Assembly (NCBI RefSeq): GCF_000002235.5
Contig: NW_022145545.1
Location: 1,057,501 to 1,121,500, forward strand
From: Strongylocentrotus purpuratus
Lineage: Eukaryota > Echinodermata > Echinoidea > Camarodonta > Strongylocentrotidae
DNA: 64,000 nucleotides
Reading direction: 5' to 3'
Numbering within the stretch: the first letter of the stretch is position 1; each line of letters begins with the position of its first letter. This document shows positions 29,601-42,400 of the stretch, piece after piece. The position numbers and the translations under genes were made by a program. The notes beneath the pieces are model-generated. The model was given only the letters and a program-made list of their open reading frames with translations, made no database searches and had not been told where the DNA came from.

Positions 29601-32600
29601 ATATATTTGGATGCCCCTGTGGATGTTTTATAAGCACTAGAAAATTTAGCCCCTAAAACACTTCTGCTTTCGCGAAAAATGGAGTATAAAAATTTACCGG
29701 TGCTCCCGGTAAATTTTGATGAATTTCAAATAACGCCTACGGCCGTACAATGGTAGCTGCGACCATGAAAATTTCAGAATATGTAGTTGTGATATATAAT
29801 TTCCAAACGGGAATAGCTAATCGGTAGATTTTAGTCACGAAACATTGTTTCATAGCTTAGTTAATATATTGACCTTGAGAGGGAGCTATACAACATAAAG
29901 AGTTAATTATTTACAATTTCATAACTTTAGACTCGATTTCAACCGCGACAACGATCACTGAATATTGTAGGATCTCATATGCCTCAAATATGTTCAATTG
30001 AACCAAATTCATGACCCCATACCAAAACTTTGTAATACCTTTAAATGGCTATGGCCCTAATTCACAAAGGAGGTTTGTCGACAAACCTAGGTTTATGTGC
30101 GTCATATGACACGTTTTGACGCGTTTTTACAAACCTTGTCAGGCCATTGTGTCGGAGCCTCGGAGGACAATGACTTTTCCAGCTACTCCCGTAATAAATC
30201 GTATCTTACTACACATACTCTAGTACTGGCATTAAGCAATCGTATCTTGTTATGGTGGATCCTACACGCGCCCCCGGTGACCTTTGCTTCGGACCTTATT
30301 TTGTTTATTTCGTCGAAGCTATAGGGTTAGGATAAGTCTTGCAGATGTGTTTAAGGTTATGTTTCAAGTTTCGTTCGTTAGAAGTGCTTGGTACAGAGTC
30401 GAAGTTATGAATTCATTTAATGTAGGATTTTGAACGCGGTACATTTGTGGCCATGCAGGATATCGTGAAATGCTATCCTCTGTTTTAAACTCCTTTTTCG
30501 TATCCCTCACCAGGCACTGAGGATGATATTGAGAGCTCCAACGGTATCCACAACGCCAGCACACTCCCGTCAAAGCGACCGATGGCGGAGGCGACGACAC
30601 CAAACACTAACCAGCACTCAAAGGTTACAGGGTACATCGAGATGTCCCCCGAAGAAACGAAAGCGGAAATGAAACGGGTTAAGACGTACAGACGGGAATC
30701 CATCATGTGGGTCACGATCTTCTTTCTCATCGCCGGAGCCATTGCTGTCATTTTCTACTTTGCATACAACATCACACAACTATCTGACGGTGAGAAAGGG
30801 ATAAGTTTATGTAATTGAAAATACGTTTGTCCAAAGACATCCATCTTTGGATGGGATGGTCGATTACAAATACGTGCAGAAATGCACATTAATTAAAAGC
30901 AACAACCACACTAACAAAACAACACATTAACAATTCCTTTAGCAATTTCTTTAGCAGTCATTAATGAAGCGATTATATATGTGCCATTTGTTTTATTACT
31001 CACCATATTAAATTGCAAAATAATGATTACGAACTTCAATCAAATTTTTTGATAATCTTAACTGACATTTTTAATACTATCCTTTCATCCCATTCACTTT
31101 TTCAGCTTCACTTCCCGGTAAGTAGAATTTTGTATTGCCTCACTTCAAATTAACTCGATTTCATTTCGTCATTATTTCCTAAGCTTTCTCAACTGTCTTA
31201 ATTAAATTCTATCATTCGAACTTATTAACTTTAATATATTGAAAACACCATATTGATGACGAGAGTTTTAAATGAGGTTTAGTGGTATTGTTTCCCTAAC
31301 CTGTTTCTCTTCCAATTGAATCTCGAGACGATATTTCTTCCCCAGAAAAGTATAATGTAGGAGATAAAATAGGGAGATTGTCTGGGTGCGTTTATGCTTG
31401 ATTTTGAAGGTAGAATGAGCGATCTGAAACGCTCATCGTAAACGCTCATCGTAATCGCAGTTCCACGGTGAACTGTTTATGCTCACTTCTCTGGCTCCTC
31501 CAGGCAAATCTGGCTGGGTGGCCTTGCATTGCAGCTGGATTCGCAAACCTGCACTGCGCATGCTACGTAGACCCACTAGAGGTCAATGCGTTGACCCCAT
31601 TTAAACGCGTTTACAAATGATTGTGCGTTTATGCTTCCCAGAATCGCCGATTTTGCAGCATCGCCGATCGTAAACGCACCTTTTTGTGAGTTTACGATCG
31701 GCGATCGTGATCGCCGTTTTTTGGTGATTCTACAAAAATGAGAAAGGACGCAACCGTGTTTTGAACTAAACGCGTAACAGATGCCTGATTCTGACCAGAA
31801 CAAGTTGAGCATAAACATACCCTTAGTTTCAAGTTGACACTTTGACACATTTCCCTGTAGCTTATTTGAATGATTATTCAATCTTCTCCTTTAGATGGAG
31901 AGTTCAGAATCCGAGCAGTCATGATTCTAGATTATCCCTGGGAAGAGGAATTTGCGATTTCGTCGAGTTCAGAACACATGATGTTAGCATATAATATAAC
32001 AGATGGAGTAAGTATCTCTTACACTGAGTATTGACTTTGATAATGTACATTATTTTGCTGATATATTACGTGGTATACTAACTACTACTGTATATTCCTG
32101 TGCCTGTACTCATTACGATTTTCAAAAAGAAGTAAAAAGTGATATATAGGTTTTTTAAAAACAGGGCCATATGAGTTGGACATTTTTTTCACAATTATCG
32201 AGATGTCAGAACATGTATTTGTTTGAATTTTATTGAGTTGCTATTGTTAAAATACGATTAAATAACATATTTTATTGAAAGAAAAAAGTGTACAGTTTTA
32301 TATCCCCCGTACTAATTCAATTAAACCTGACCATGGGTCTAAAATCACGTTAAACAAAACAAAAGCTTAGACCTCAGACTAACTTCTTTATCAAATCCGA
32401 TTTTGTACAAGAATATATAACTCGGCTCCCGGTTTAAAGTTTTAGTACAACACGGGTCTCCGAATCCTCGACTTCATTCGAGGATATTTCTTATATTAAC
32501 AGATGAGATAATGGTTTTGTACTTGTGCGAACTATTCATTTCGTATCTCATTCCTTTATGATTACACCTGGACCAAATTGCCTTTCTTTCTCGTGTGGTA

Positions 32601-33431
32601 AGGGTATGGTCAGCTCTTGTCAGCTCTGTTACAAAATCAATAAAGGACAATTTAACCCTTTTGTTTCACTTCTCAGATAAATTCAACGTATACGGATCAG
32701 AGCTCGGCATTCAAAGACGTCTTCCTCGAAGTAGATATGTTTTCTTTTTCGTAAGTATAAACAAACTAGCATTTATGGGCAAACATGCACATATATTCAT
32801 ATATCTTTTGTTTTAAACTATTATATTTCTAAAGGTTATGTACAATCCGCACATTCTGAAAAATATCAAATTATTAACTTAGTGAAATGAACCATTTTCC
32901 TCTTGGACAATATAATCTTGACGCTTTTTAGGCGATAGTATTCGGAAGAACCTGGTCTTAGTCTTTGGTTTCGTTCTGATTTGACATATTTGTTTCCACA
33001 TTGAATTCCTTGTTAACATCTTGCAAGTTACAATGACATAATCAACTACAGATAACAATAAAATTAAATCTTATACCAAAGATTGTTTACTTATGTATTA
33101 TACTTCACAAATGCATATTATTTTATCCCATTATCTGCCCATGACCCCATACATCCAGTGTGAATAATGATTGAAATGTTTTGCGGAACACAAATCATTG
33201 ACGTATTTCTCATGTTTCTGTCAACGTTGCCATAGAGATGAAAATGGTATCATCCGGGTATCGTTCCAGTGCTTGTTCAGCGGCACTCCTTCAGATGACA
33301 TAGGAACTAGGCCTGCCTTCAGCGATCTCTTCATCGCCGAGTTGGAGGACGGATTCGACAACGACAACTTCTACAACCTCACGTTAAAAGACGATGAACC
33401 GGTCAATGTTGTCCGATTCACAACATCATGA
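26649..33431 (+). CDS. Type II membrane protein: proline-rich tail, TM, SEA domain
   Basis: Eight exons: 26649-26672, 28328-28547, 29077-29313, 30514-30789, 31106-31117, 31895-32007, 32677-32750, 33236-33431. All are GT-AG and in phase, giving 383 aa. The start (TTATGG, A at -3) opens an 8-codon exon. Residues 1-223 are cytoplasmic, acidic and proline-rich, with IPPPPPEEA and GPPPPPQDE blocks that could bind SH3 or EVH1 domains, and an LPPY motif that could bind WW domains. A helix at about 224-245 follows a YRR basic stretch, and there is no signal peptide. Residues 259-383 form a SEA domain (FRIRAVMILDYPW, then IIRVSFQCLF), split at the same phases as in the gene at 38591. The usual G-S autoproteolysis site is replaced by G-I, so cleavage is unlikely. 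It ends right after SEA with no protease. Alternative: later exons are lost or skipped. Role unknown, probably surface adhesion or shedding control. Confidence 0.8.
27081..27250. repeat. 62-66 bp tandem repeat, three units
   Basis: Units begin GAGAATACCACATTATACAA at 27081, 27147 and 27209 and contain GAGATCATGTTCGTGGCGCC. A fourth partial unit (27981-28025) lies beyond an inserted element, so the array was split. It is intronic in the SEA gene. Confidence 0.8.
27265..27979. mobile_element. Element with repeated TGCACCCTTT motifs
   Basis: The left part holds four phrases like TTCAATCCTGCACCTTTAGG and GGGTGCAAACCGATGCAA. The right part holds GGGTTCATTTTTGT and CTTATTTTGCACCCTTTTTT repeats and ends TTCTTAGAGTGTACT, inverse of AGTACACT at 27288. 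It is inserted in the 62-66 bp tandem repeat. Boundaries are approximate. Confidence 0.5.
29539..30040. mobile_element. TTAA-flanked TIR element
   Basis: A 502-bp element with ends AGGTAATACAAAGTTTTGG and CCAAAACTTTGTAATACCT, nearly perfect inverted repeats. TTAA stands directly outside at 29535-29538 and 30041-30044. That is a piggyBac-type insertion site. Non-coding, with an internal TTTACCGGTGCTCCCGGTAA hairpin. It lies in an intron of the SEA gene. Confidence 0.82.
30052..30140. mobile_element. Truncated copy of the 8684-8824 palindromic element
   Basis: Shares CTAATTCACAAAGGAGGTTT, GTCGACAAACC and CGTTTTGACGCGTTTTTAC with the inverse of 8684-8824 but lacks the second half. It is only 11 bp from the preceding TTAA element. 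Confidence 0.6.
31381..31825. mobile_element. TIR element with GGGT..GTTTATGCT ends
   Basis: Left end GGGTGCGTTTATGCTT and right end GAGCATAAACATACCC are inverted repeats. The inside holds several AAACGC and GATCGGCGATCGTGATCGCC palindromes. No coding capacity; no clean target duplication seen. It sits in the intron before the first SEA exon. Confidence 0.55.
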
Positions 33432-33476
33432 TTCTATAGAACCGATGTGCCTTGCAAATTGTATTACTTCACTTAA

Positions 33477-33666
33477 AGGCGGGACTGCACTATACTTATA
33501 GCTACTTGCGCCCTCTATATAGCAAACAATGCCTAAGCGATACCCGTTGGTCCCCATGGTCCCCCTTTTTTTATGTTAATTGAGAGCTGATTTGATGAGA
33601 TAACCACCTGATAGTGACCATGCACGGAGGTCTAATCCCTCCTGGCCAAACTAGTGCAGATGGGCT
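33477..33666. mobile_element. TTAA-flanked miniature element, copy 2
   Basis: TTAA at 33473-33476 and 33667-33670. Ends AGGCGGGACTGC and GCAGATGGGCTT are imperfect inverted repeats. It shares CTACTTG, CCCTCTATAT and GGCCAAACTAG with copy 1 at 5967-6074. It begins 45 bp after the SEA gene stop codon, so it probably lies in that 3' UTR. Confidence 0.65.
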
Positions 33667-33670
33667 TTAA

Positions 33671-34960
33671 AGAAAGAGATATCATATTATTTGGCACCAA
33701 CGTTCTACCGGACCGGTATTTCATTCCACCGAGATCGGAGGGGTGTCCGACCCCTTCTTTGTAGCATGTCTGCATTTGCTTCCATCGTGTATTTCCTTTT
33801 ACAATTCATTGAGAGAGGATTGGGCACCATGCACAGATAGTCACATCTTGGCCTTGTCGTAGGCCCAGTCGTAGGCCTCTTATACACAGTTAAGAGCTGG
33901 GTTTGATAGCAGTTGATTGCGATTTCTTACTTTGTGTTTTCAGTTATTTTTGTTTTGTTATGATGTGAAAAAACGTTATGTAATATTACGTCAGACGAAA
34001 ATGCTTTAATTATGGAGTTTATGTTTATATTAAAAAAACATACACATATCATCAGGGCTGCATGTAAAACTGAAAGAATAACTGATTATAATAAATAACG
34101 CTACTGTATGAAGAATGTGTCTATATATTCCCAGGAATATATAGACATTTCACATAATATATTTCATTTGTTTATATTTAGCATTTTAGTGTCGTAGTGC
34201 ATCCTAGTTCAAACATATATTCTGGCGAATGCACTGGTTAGAGTTGGGAATCACATGCTTTTGTCTGATTTCGAGTAAAGGAACTTTATTAGGCCTAAAC
34301 GGGCAATAACACATTAGACAATAAATTCGTAATATAAGTATATCTATGCAATTGTGATACATAAATATGTCAGCAATATTATTACCATTTAAGTCAGTAT
34401 TTACTTCAAAACTATTTCACATAGATCAACTCGGTCAATTTAAAAAAAAAAAAAGTTCAAGAAATTCAGACGTTTTCCTGGCATGACCAGAAAATGAAAT
34501 GAAATTATTGAAATAAAAAAAGTTGGGACTCGAAAATATGAATGCAAGAATTATTCAAAAATATCGAAATTTTTTATGGTATTAAGGCCCCTTTTTCTCT
34601 TCCAACAGTTTTATGTTCTGAATATACATGTAGATCAGCATGTTGTCTATTTTTAGTTCAGATATCAGTTAATGTGAAAGGCAATTATATTTCGCCGTCC
34701 ATATTTTTTCACTTTGTTTAATTTCTATTATTTATTGAAGAAGAAAAACTGTTTTTGATTTTTTTTTCTTCTTTTCAATTGCATTAAATGCATTCACGAT
34801 AACCATTATTGTATATATGTTCATTTTCTTAGTATTTCGTAACATAAAGGATATAAATTAATAGGGTAAAAAGGATATAAATCTGATATTTTCACGTATT
34901 TTTCACTTCCCACTCCTCTATTTATCACACCCTCTCTTCTCATCTCCTATCCTTCTGAAC
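33671..34960. other. 3' UTR and intergenic of the SEA gene
   Basis: No further exon seen. The first AATAAA after the stop at 33431 is at 34090-34095. The rest is AT-rich with no recognisable element until the hAT-like repeat at 34961. Confidence 0.4.
34090..34095 (+). terminator. Candidate polyadenylation signal of the SEA gene
   Basis: First canonical AATAAA downstream of the stop codon at 33431, about 660 bp away. Plausible but not proven. Confidence 0.3.
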
Positions 34961-35656
34961 CAGTCCTTCTCAACTGGCGGCGCGCGCGCCACTTGTGGCG
35001 CTTGGGGTCAGTCGGAGTGGCGCGCGACTGTTGCAAAAAACAAACAAAAAAATATTATATTTTAAAATTATTAAGAACTCAACAAAATCAAGAAGTTGCA
35101 GTCGAAGTTGAGCCCAAAATGTCTGCAAGAAGAAATTGGAATTTATTGTTTATTACTATTTTATACGACTCTAAACGAGCTCTAAACTGACTCTAAACAA
35201 CAATAATCGTACGATATGTGCTACCCGCGGTGTGCTACCAAATTTAACATTGCCGATCTCTGGAGACATTTTGTTTTAGTTTGTAGGATTTGCATTTAAT
35301 TTTGACCTTTCTCGTGTTTATTGCACAAAAATAACTAAATATAAATTTACCACCAGTATAATTGTACCCAAGAATTGTACCAATTTTTTTCACATCAATA
35401 TGAAATTATGACTGATATATTTTTGAACAAATATGTGTTAAAAGTGCCGTATCTAGGCTTTTGGAAAGCCCTAAATTCCACAAGCATCAGGGGGCTCTTT
35501 CCCCCTGCAACCCCGGTGGGGTTTTGCAACTGGACCGCGCCCGTTGTCGGCTTGGTCGCTACGCTACCTCGCAGTACAGTCAAACATACATATTGGCACT
35601 TCAACTACAAATTCTGTTCGTTGTGGCACTTCTAATAAACTAGTTGAGAAGGCCTG
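34961..35656. mobile_element. Non-autonomous hAT element
   Basis: A 696-bp element with ends CAGTCCTTCTCAACTGG and AACTAGTTGAGAAGGCCTG (inverse CAGGCCTTCTCAACTAGTT), the CAG.CTTCTCAAC type of terminus known from many animal hAT elements. Flanks TTCTGAAC (34953-34960) and TTCTAAAC (35657-35664) match at 7 of 8. A GGCGCGCGCGCC palindrome follows the left end. No transposase ORF. Confidence 0.85.
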
Positions 35657-35803
35657 TTCTAAACCTTATCTCTTTCTTCATTATATCTCTTGAGTGACCT
35701 CCTTTTAGCCGTATACGAACGTACAACCACCCGAAAAGTATATGAGTAACTAAATCTTGCGTGTTTTTTCTTTTTTGCAGAGGTGTTGATAAGCCAGATG
35801 CAG

Positions 35804-35933
35804 AGAGAGAGAGAGAAAGGAAGAGAGAAAAGGAGAGAGGAAGAGAGAAAGGAAGAGAGAGAGAGAGAGAGAGGAAGATGGAGAGGGAGAGAGAGGGGAG
35901 AGAGTGGGAGGTAAAGAGGGAGAGAGAGGGGGA
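35804..35933. repeat. (GA)n purine tract
   Basis: GAGAGA/GGAAGA repeat of about 130 bp. Open frames through it on both strands are low complexity and not genes. Confidence 0.9.
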
Positions 35934-38590
35934 ACGGGTAGGAGAAACGGGACGATAATGAGAAAGTGCAGAGAGATAAAAAAAAAAAAAAAATTAAAAA
36001 AAAAAAACCCCGCCTCAGGCATAACATATTATAATTACATAAAGGCAAAGAAGTCGAGAAAAGGTAAAGAGACTAAATAAGTCTGGAAACAAATAAAATA
36101 AATTGGGTAATCTGTCTACGGAGATCGAAGCAGATAAAAGTACAGATATTTTGATAACAGAAATATAGGAAGATGTATATATGTATACATGTATATGTAC
36201 AGAGAGCAAAAGCAATCGAAAAATTATTGTATTCGTGAATCTCTTCATGTTTCTGCCGAAAAAGACATTTGCCATAGGATTCTTTGCTGTACTCAAATCA
36301 TGTAAATTGACACTTATGTTTTAAGAGTGTAAAAATTCCATTAATAGACAGTTTGCAAAGTCATTATCTTGCCTTTTCCTGTTTTGACAAGATTGAATAT
36401 CATCGGATATCGCGAGTCAAAACACGCGTGTATAAAAAACAAACTATTCAGGATTATGAATGAACTTTGCCCGGCGTGAGCGAATAACAATGTCTGAATG
36501 CAAGGCACGAGAACAAAACAAATCGGAGGAATATCAGTAAATATAGTACATTTAAACAAAACCCAGACTGACAATAAATTTTCCTTTCTCTTTCAAGTGC
36601 AGCTCATTTTCTAGACAAATTCCACGGCTAGAAACCAGACGTATTTTCGAGATTTCAACATACAGTGCAATTAAAAAACACCCTTCAAGAGTCACATGTT
36701 TTGACCACATCAACGTGAATCATGTGATTTTTTGTAATGCAAATGAAATTTATTATCAGCTACTTATTTTCGAGTGAATTGATTTCAGATGAATGTGAGT
36801 GCTACTCGTGTAAGTGATTTTGAAGCTATCTACTTAAAGGTTATTCTGATTGGTCGATGTGTTATGAATAGGAACCATTATTATTATTCATTTTAAAGAG
36901 GTTTTAAAACCTTCAGAGTTACATCATATTGACTAAAACTTGCTGGAATCGCAAAAATAAATGAAAGCACTAAAAATTTGGAAAGATGTGAAACAAAAAC
37001 GGGTCCTATTATGATCTACTAACACTTCAATAGCAACGCGTTGGTGAAGTACAGTTAACCCTGAGTATATCGACGCAACCGAAACAGAAACAGGACATTT
37101 CAACTGCATTATTCTTCCACATGAGAATTAAAAAAGAATGACAATTGCTCACAAATAGTATCGCGTTTACCAGTACTCAACTATCTCTTTGAAATGCAGG
37201 CCATGGATTAGATGATGAAGAAGTATGTATGACGTCAGATGTGTTTCCGATTTTCGTACGACCCCATATTAGTCCACCACCACTAAACCGGCTCTTTACC
37301 GACCTTAGCCGACCGATTTTTGGCCATGAGAGGTCATGTAATGGTTTGTTCGGCCTGTAATCGGTCTGTTGTCGGCCTCTCGGAGGTGCGGAGTCATTGA
37401 AGTTATTATGATGTCAGAGTATTTTTCGGCTTCAAAGTGTACGATCAGTCAAGGCAAGGGGCTACGGTTTGGTGCGTCATGACAATAGGATCCCAGTCGG
37501 TGCATTAAAGTATCCGTGCTTCAGGGCCTATAGTCACGCCCAACTTCATTGATATTCCTATGCAAACCACTCGTGTGCATTTGGTCCGAGAAGCCCCCGA
37601 CATTCCAAACTACATGCAGTACACAATACAAAATTCAGAACGGTCTTTATAACAAAAAAGGTTTATTGGGTGGGTGTGCAGAGTTATTACTATGTAGGAT
37701 CTACAGTATTCAGTTTACAGTTTAAGCATGGTAAATTACTGTGTTTTCGTGCCATATTGCCTTTTACGATTCAACCGTCCGTGACCAAAATGGCAATTTG
37801 AAATATATTAGACAAATATTCAATAGATGTGGGAGAACATTTGAAAGCTATATAGGCAAGGGAATCAAAGTACACCGCACCTTCAGCCTACAAGAAGTCG
37901 GACAAACTATATACGACTGAGTCAGATTTACAGCAGGGTAAGTTTTGTTGCACATCATGTTTATTCATATTTGTATCATCTTCACATAGTTTTCAAACAG
38001 TTTTGAGTAACTTCAAAATTACAGAAAATATTAAAAACTATATACATTCTACTTTCTCACAATCCATGACAAAGTACCGGTGAAAGTTCAACTACGTTTT
38101 TTAAAAGGATAATATGAATGTAAAAGGTGCGTTGCTGGTGAGTCATATTCTATTTACACACATTACAGTAAGAATAATGTGCGTCGTTTTAGGCCACATA
38201 CAAGAAAGGGCCAAGTGCTATAAAACTATGTCAACGTGGACTTTAAGCTTTCCCTACAACAGAAGGATTAAGCGCAAGTGTTGACTTAAAGTTCTTGTAT
38301 ACTTCTTTGGTGAATGGGAAGTGGCATCTTCGTTAAGAATGGCTTCTTTATGTTCTTTGAGTTCTTGAGGAAATATGCACACTGTGCACCGACTAAGTCA
38401 GGAGATTTGCTACAACAGTGTAATTTCGTTGGTATTTAGGCCCACTAAGCATGGTTGCTTTTATTACATTATACATCATTATATTTTTGTTCACCTAGAA
38501 ATGTCATTGGTGTGGATGCTATGCAAGGAGACCTGGAATGTGCTTGAAATATTTGCCGAAAAGTAGACTACAACACCAAATAATATAGCC
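35934..38590. other. Intergenic upstream of the SEA-protease gene
   Basis: No coding exon recognised. It presumably contains the promoter and any 5' UTR exons of the gene starting at 38591. No motif strong enough to name was seen. Confidence 0.4.
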
Positions 38591-39455
38591 ATGAATGTAA
38601 GTACGATATTCATTAAATTGAATCTTGCTTTGTCTATTTTGAATGCATTGGGTATGATAGCTCCAAGTTGTTCTTATAATAAGTCGAAATGAATTCGGAA
38701 TTGAAGGTCAAGGATAATATTTCCTTTATTGATAGCTCAATGTATTGTCCTACATATTAGCATGTATACAAGTTGATAAACTGGGGATGGAATCATATTG
38801 GAGTGGGCGGGGGCGGGGAGGGGGTAAATTATAACTTCAAATTGGATTAATGCTTAGGCCTTTTTGAGTATCACATCATTCATGTGCAAGTGCTACTTTG
38901 AAATATCAATGAATTTATCTAAATTGGTTTAAAATAACAGTGGATATTTTACACCCTAAAGTACTAATTTTGTGTCAGTGGCAGCGAAATTCAAAGAGCT
39001 ACAATGTCAACGAGGCTTTCGTGCTGGACGACACCTTTCCAAAGGGCAAGCAAGAGGAAACCATCAGGGAAAGATCGGATTCACAGTCGAGTGTCGAGGA
39101 CGACGATGACCACGTGGCTAACCCGAGAGGGTTACCTACCCAAGCCGAGAGCATCGACTTCGGATTGGACGACGATGTCAATAAGGGAAAACCATTCCGC
39201 GATTGCTTGATGGGGTGTTTCGTCATCTTCGTCGTGCTGGCCATGACGACCTGTGTAGCGATTCTACTCTATTTTATTCTGATCAATACGGGTAAGCTTA
39301 CTGAGCACTTCTTACAAAATCGTGTGATAGTGTTAACGTAATGATTATGGTGGAAAGAAGGGGATACACAAAAATCAACAGCCAGAGAGAGAGAGAGAGA
39401 GAGGGGTCAGAGAGGAAATAGAGAGAGGGGGAGATCGATATAGAGAAGTTGGACC

Positions 39456-39486
<31 letters not shown>

Positions 39487-42400
39487 TTGATAGAAATAAA
39501 GAGGAAGATAGTGAGAAGAAGAAGAGGAAGAAGAAGGAAGAAGAAAGAAGAGTGCAAGAGTAATACCAAGAACTGTACACGATATTGTTCTCAATTGCAA
39601 AAAGGGTGGCTATCCTGTAGTTACTACGCATTACTTGAACGAACTTATAAAAGGTCCGACCCTTGATCCTGAGACTCAGGCCCATAACGATACGTTTGAT
39701 AATAATCCATGTATGTGGACATAGATATTATAAATGGTATTTCATACTCATCTTTGGCAAAAGTCGCTTTAAACATATATGTATTTGTCATGTTTTTTTC
39801 TTCTTCTAAATGCGTTCGACGGATTTTATTTAGAAGTAAAGACGGAAATGTTCACAATGGACAAATCTTCTTAACAGAACAATGAAAGGAGATTTAGACT
39901 TAAAGCGTTTTGCAGTTAATCCGCAATACTTCTGTAGGCATTTTCAAGTTCACTTTCCTTTGCGCATTCTTTGTATATAGTTAGGGCAAAGCCCATTAGC
40001 TCTTGGTCTATTCTAAAGGATTTGAAGCGATATGAATTAAGAACAATATTGTTTGCGTAATCTATTCATTTACGATCGCTCAATATTCTAGTGATTGTTT
40101 ATAAAAATGTTCGCTTTTAACGATTATTGCTTTAAAAATGTGGATACACAGGATAAAATGAGAAACCTGTGCAAAACCACTTATTTATTTTAATTTATTT
40201 CTCTACTTTCTACAGTATTTGTCGAAAGTGACACCAAGACTACTGTCTCAGGTAAGCATAAATAAATCTTAATTATTTCACCTATATTCATAGCAGAAGT
40301 TTGATTGACGTGTGATGTTATCCCAGAATAAGACAGTATTTAGGATTTATGATAAAAAGAATGATTACATTTATATATTAATATATTAAACAAGAATATT
40401 TTTGTTCGTACTATATAAATATACTTCCATATCACTCTTAATTTTGTTTTTGGATATCACTTTCTTCGAGTTAATACAATGTAATATTTACTGATTGACG
40501 TAAGAATGTTGCTTCGCATTATATTATGATTGTAATGGTGAAGAAGATTGGGATATATATATACGATTCATTATTGTCCTTTGGAAATTTTCAAACACAA
40601 TCCCGGCTACTCCACAGGTGACAAAATGTCCGCGAGACAACGGCCAATGAGACCGACAAATTCGCGGTCTCATGCACCTTTTCCATATCAGAATTGAACG
40701 AAGTGCCGCAAATAAGTATAACGGCCTGTTTGGTCTTGCGGACATTCTTGGACTTGATCAGTAGTTTCCCAAGTCCTGAAATTCGTAAAACAGCATGTTA
40801 TTGTTAATTGTACGAGAATTTTCAATCATACAAATGTTAAAAAAAAAAAATTATGTTCTCAGGGTCTTTCGGTCTGAAGGACCCTCAATCGATTAGGTAA
40901 TCCACCTTTCAGCATCAGTACATCTAATACATTTTGTTCACCGGTCTTTTCATTAAGGTTATACAGGTGCATTGACAATAGAGGGTACTGTACTCTTGAA
41001 CGAGACCTATGACTCAGATTTGGCCGATCCAGAATCGATGACGTACAGAGATATGGAGAATGAATTCTTGTCCTCGGTAAGTTACGGCTGAAAGGAAATG
41101 GTCCTCAGGTTCATTGACTATTTTCAGAAGAGATGGTTTTGTTCATACCCCATTGATATTCACAATTGCATGCAGGGGGAGAGCAAGTTTTTGCCGACAT
41201 TCATTTTTACAGGACGTTGTAATTAAGTTCCAGATTCTCGAATATATTTCGGAAATCCACCCTGATTCTCCAGGGTTGATTAGTATATATAGGAATCTCA
41301 ATATATAAAATAGCGTACATTGGAGAACACATGACTGTGGTGAAGTGAATTGCTGAAACATTATTGACCAGGGTATAATTATGTGTCTCTCTATCCATAG
41401 ATGAGTGGATCATTCAGCAACAGTACTCTTGCAGACATTTATAATGGGACGAATGTGGAGCGTTTCGAGTAAGTATATTCGATGGTTTTTCGTGTGGAGG
41501 TGTCGTGGTATAATGGTCCATTCACTTAGCTCTCAATCTAAGGGTTGAAGGTTCGAATCCCAGAGCGACACTAACGTCCTTTGACAAGACATTAACACTG
41601 GCAATTGCTTGGGGATATAATTAGGAAGAAACAGCATTTTTACTATTTTAATTATTATTAATTATGATAAGATGAGAAGAGGCAAAAGAGAGAACAAGCA
41701 ATTCAGAATCTAGGGGATTATCTGATAAGTCCTAAAATCAACTAATTCCTGTGAAACAACCATCCAACAACAATCCTCATACAATTACCTTACTTTGATA
41801 ACATCTAAATAGTTCAAAAAGGTGACTGTATAAACTCATATGTAATTTGAGTGGATTATGTTATGTCTACAGTCTCATAATCATTCGGGATAGTTTAGGG
41901 GCATTTTTTTTTCATTTTGTTCCAGTGAGTATTTGTGTCTGGGGGTAATTGCACATAGAGATCAAGTACACTGTAAACTGAACTAGTGATGATTAGTTAT
42001 ACTAAATCTGTAAAACTGAATATTCCTTTCCAAATGCTCCCTCTTCCTTCAGAAACAATAGTTTTTATGTACTTTACTTACAGTGCAAAAATGAACAATT
42101 TTGTTTTCTCCCCCTCTCTCTCGTTTTCTATTCACTAGGCAAGGAAGTATACGCATAGTATTTTCACTTTTTCTCCTCTCGGCACCGAATGATGCTGACA
42201 CGGAAACGGAAGTCATCTTGGAGGTGCAGGTCACCATCGGCGATGGCATCTACTCTGGGTTCTTTGACGTGTTTGACGTCATAGAAGACTCCTTAGAAAT
42301 CACAACTGGTAAGGAAAAAATACTATCAAAGACCATTGGTGATATAGAATAATTCCTTCCTTCATTCGAAGATCAACTAGGCCTAAAAGAAAAAAATAGA

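Noticed and set aside
41500..41571. Possible functional tRNA-Glu (CTC)
   Set aside because: The anticodon loop is 8 nt and a SINE-like body follows, so a tRNA-derived repeat fits better.
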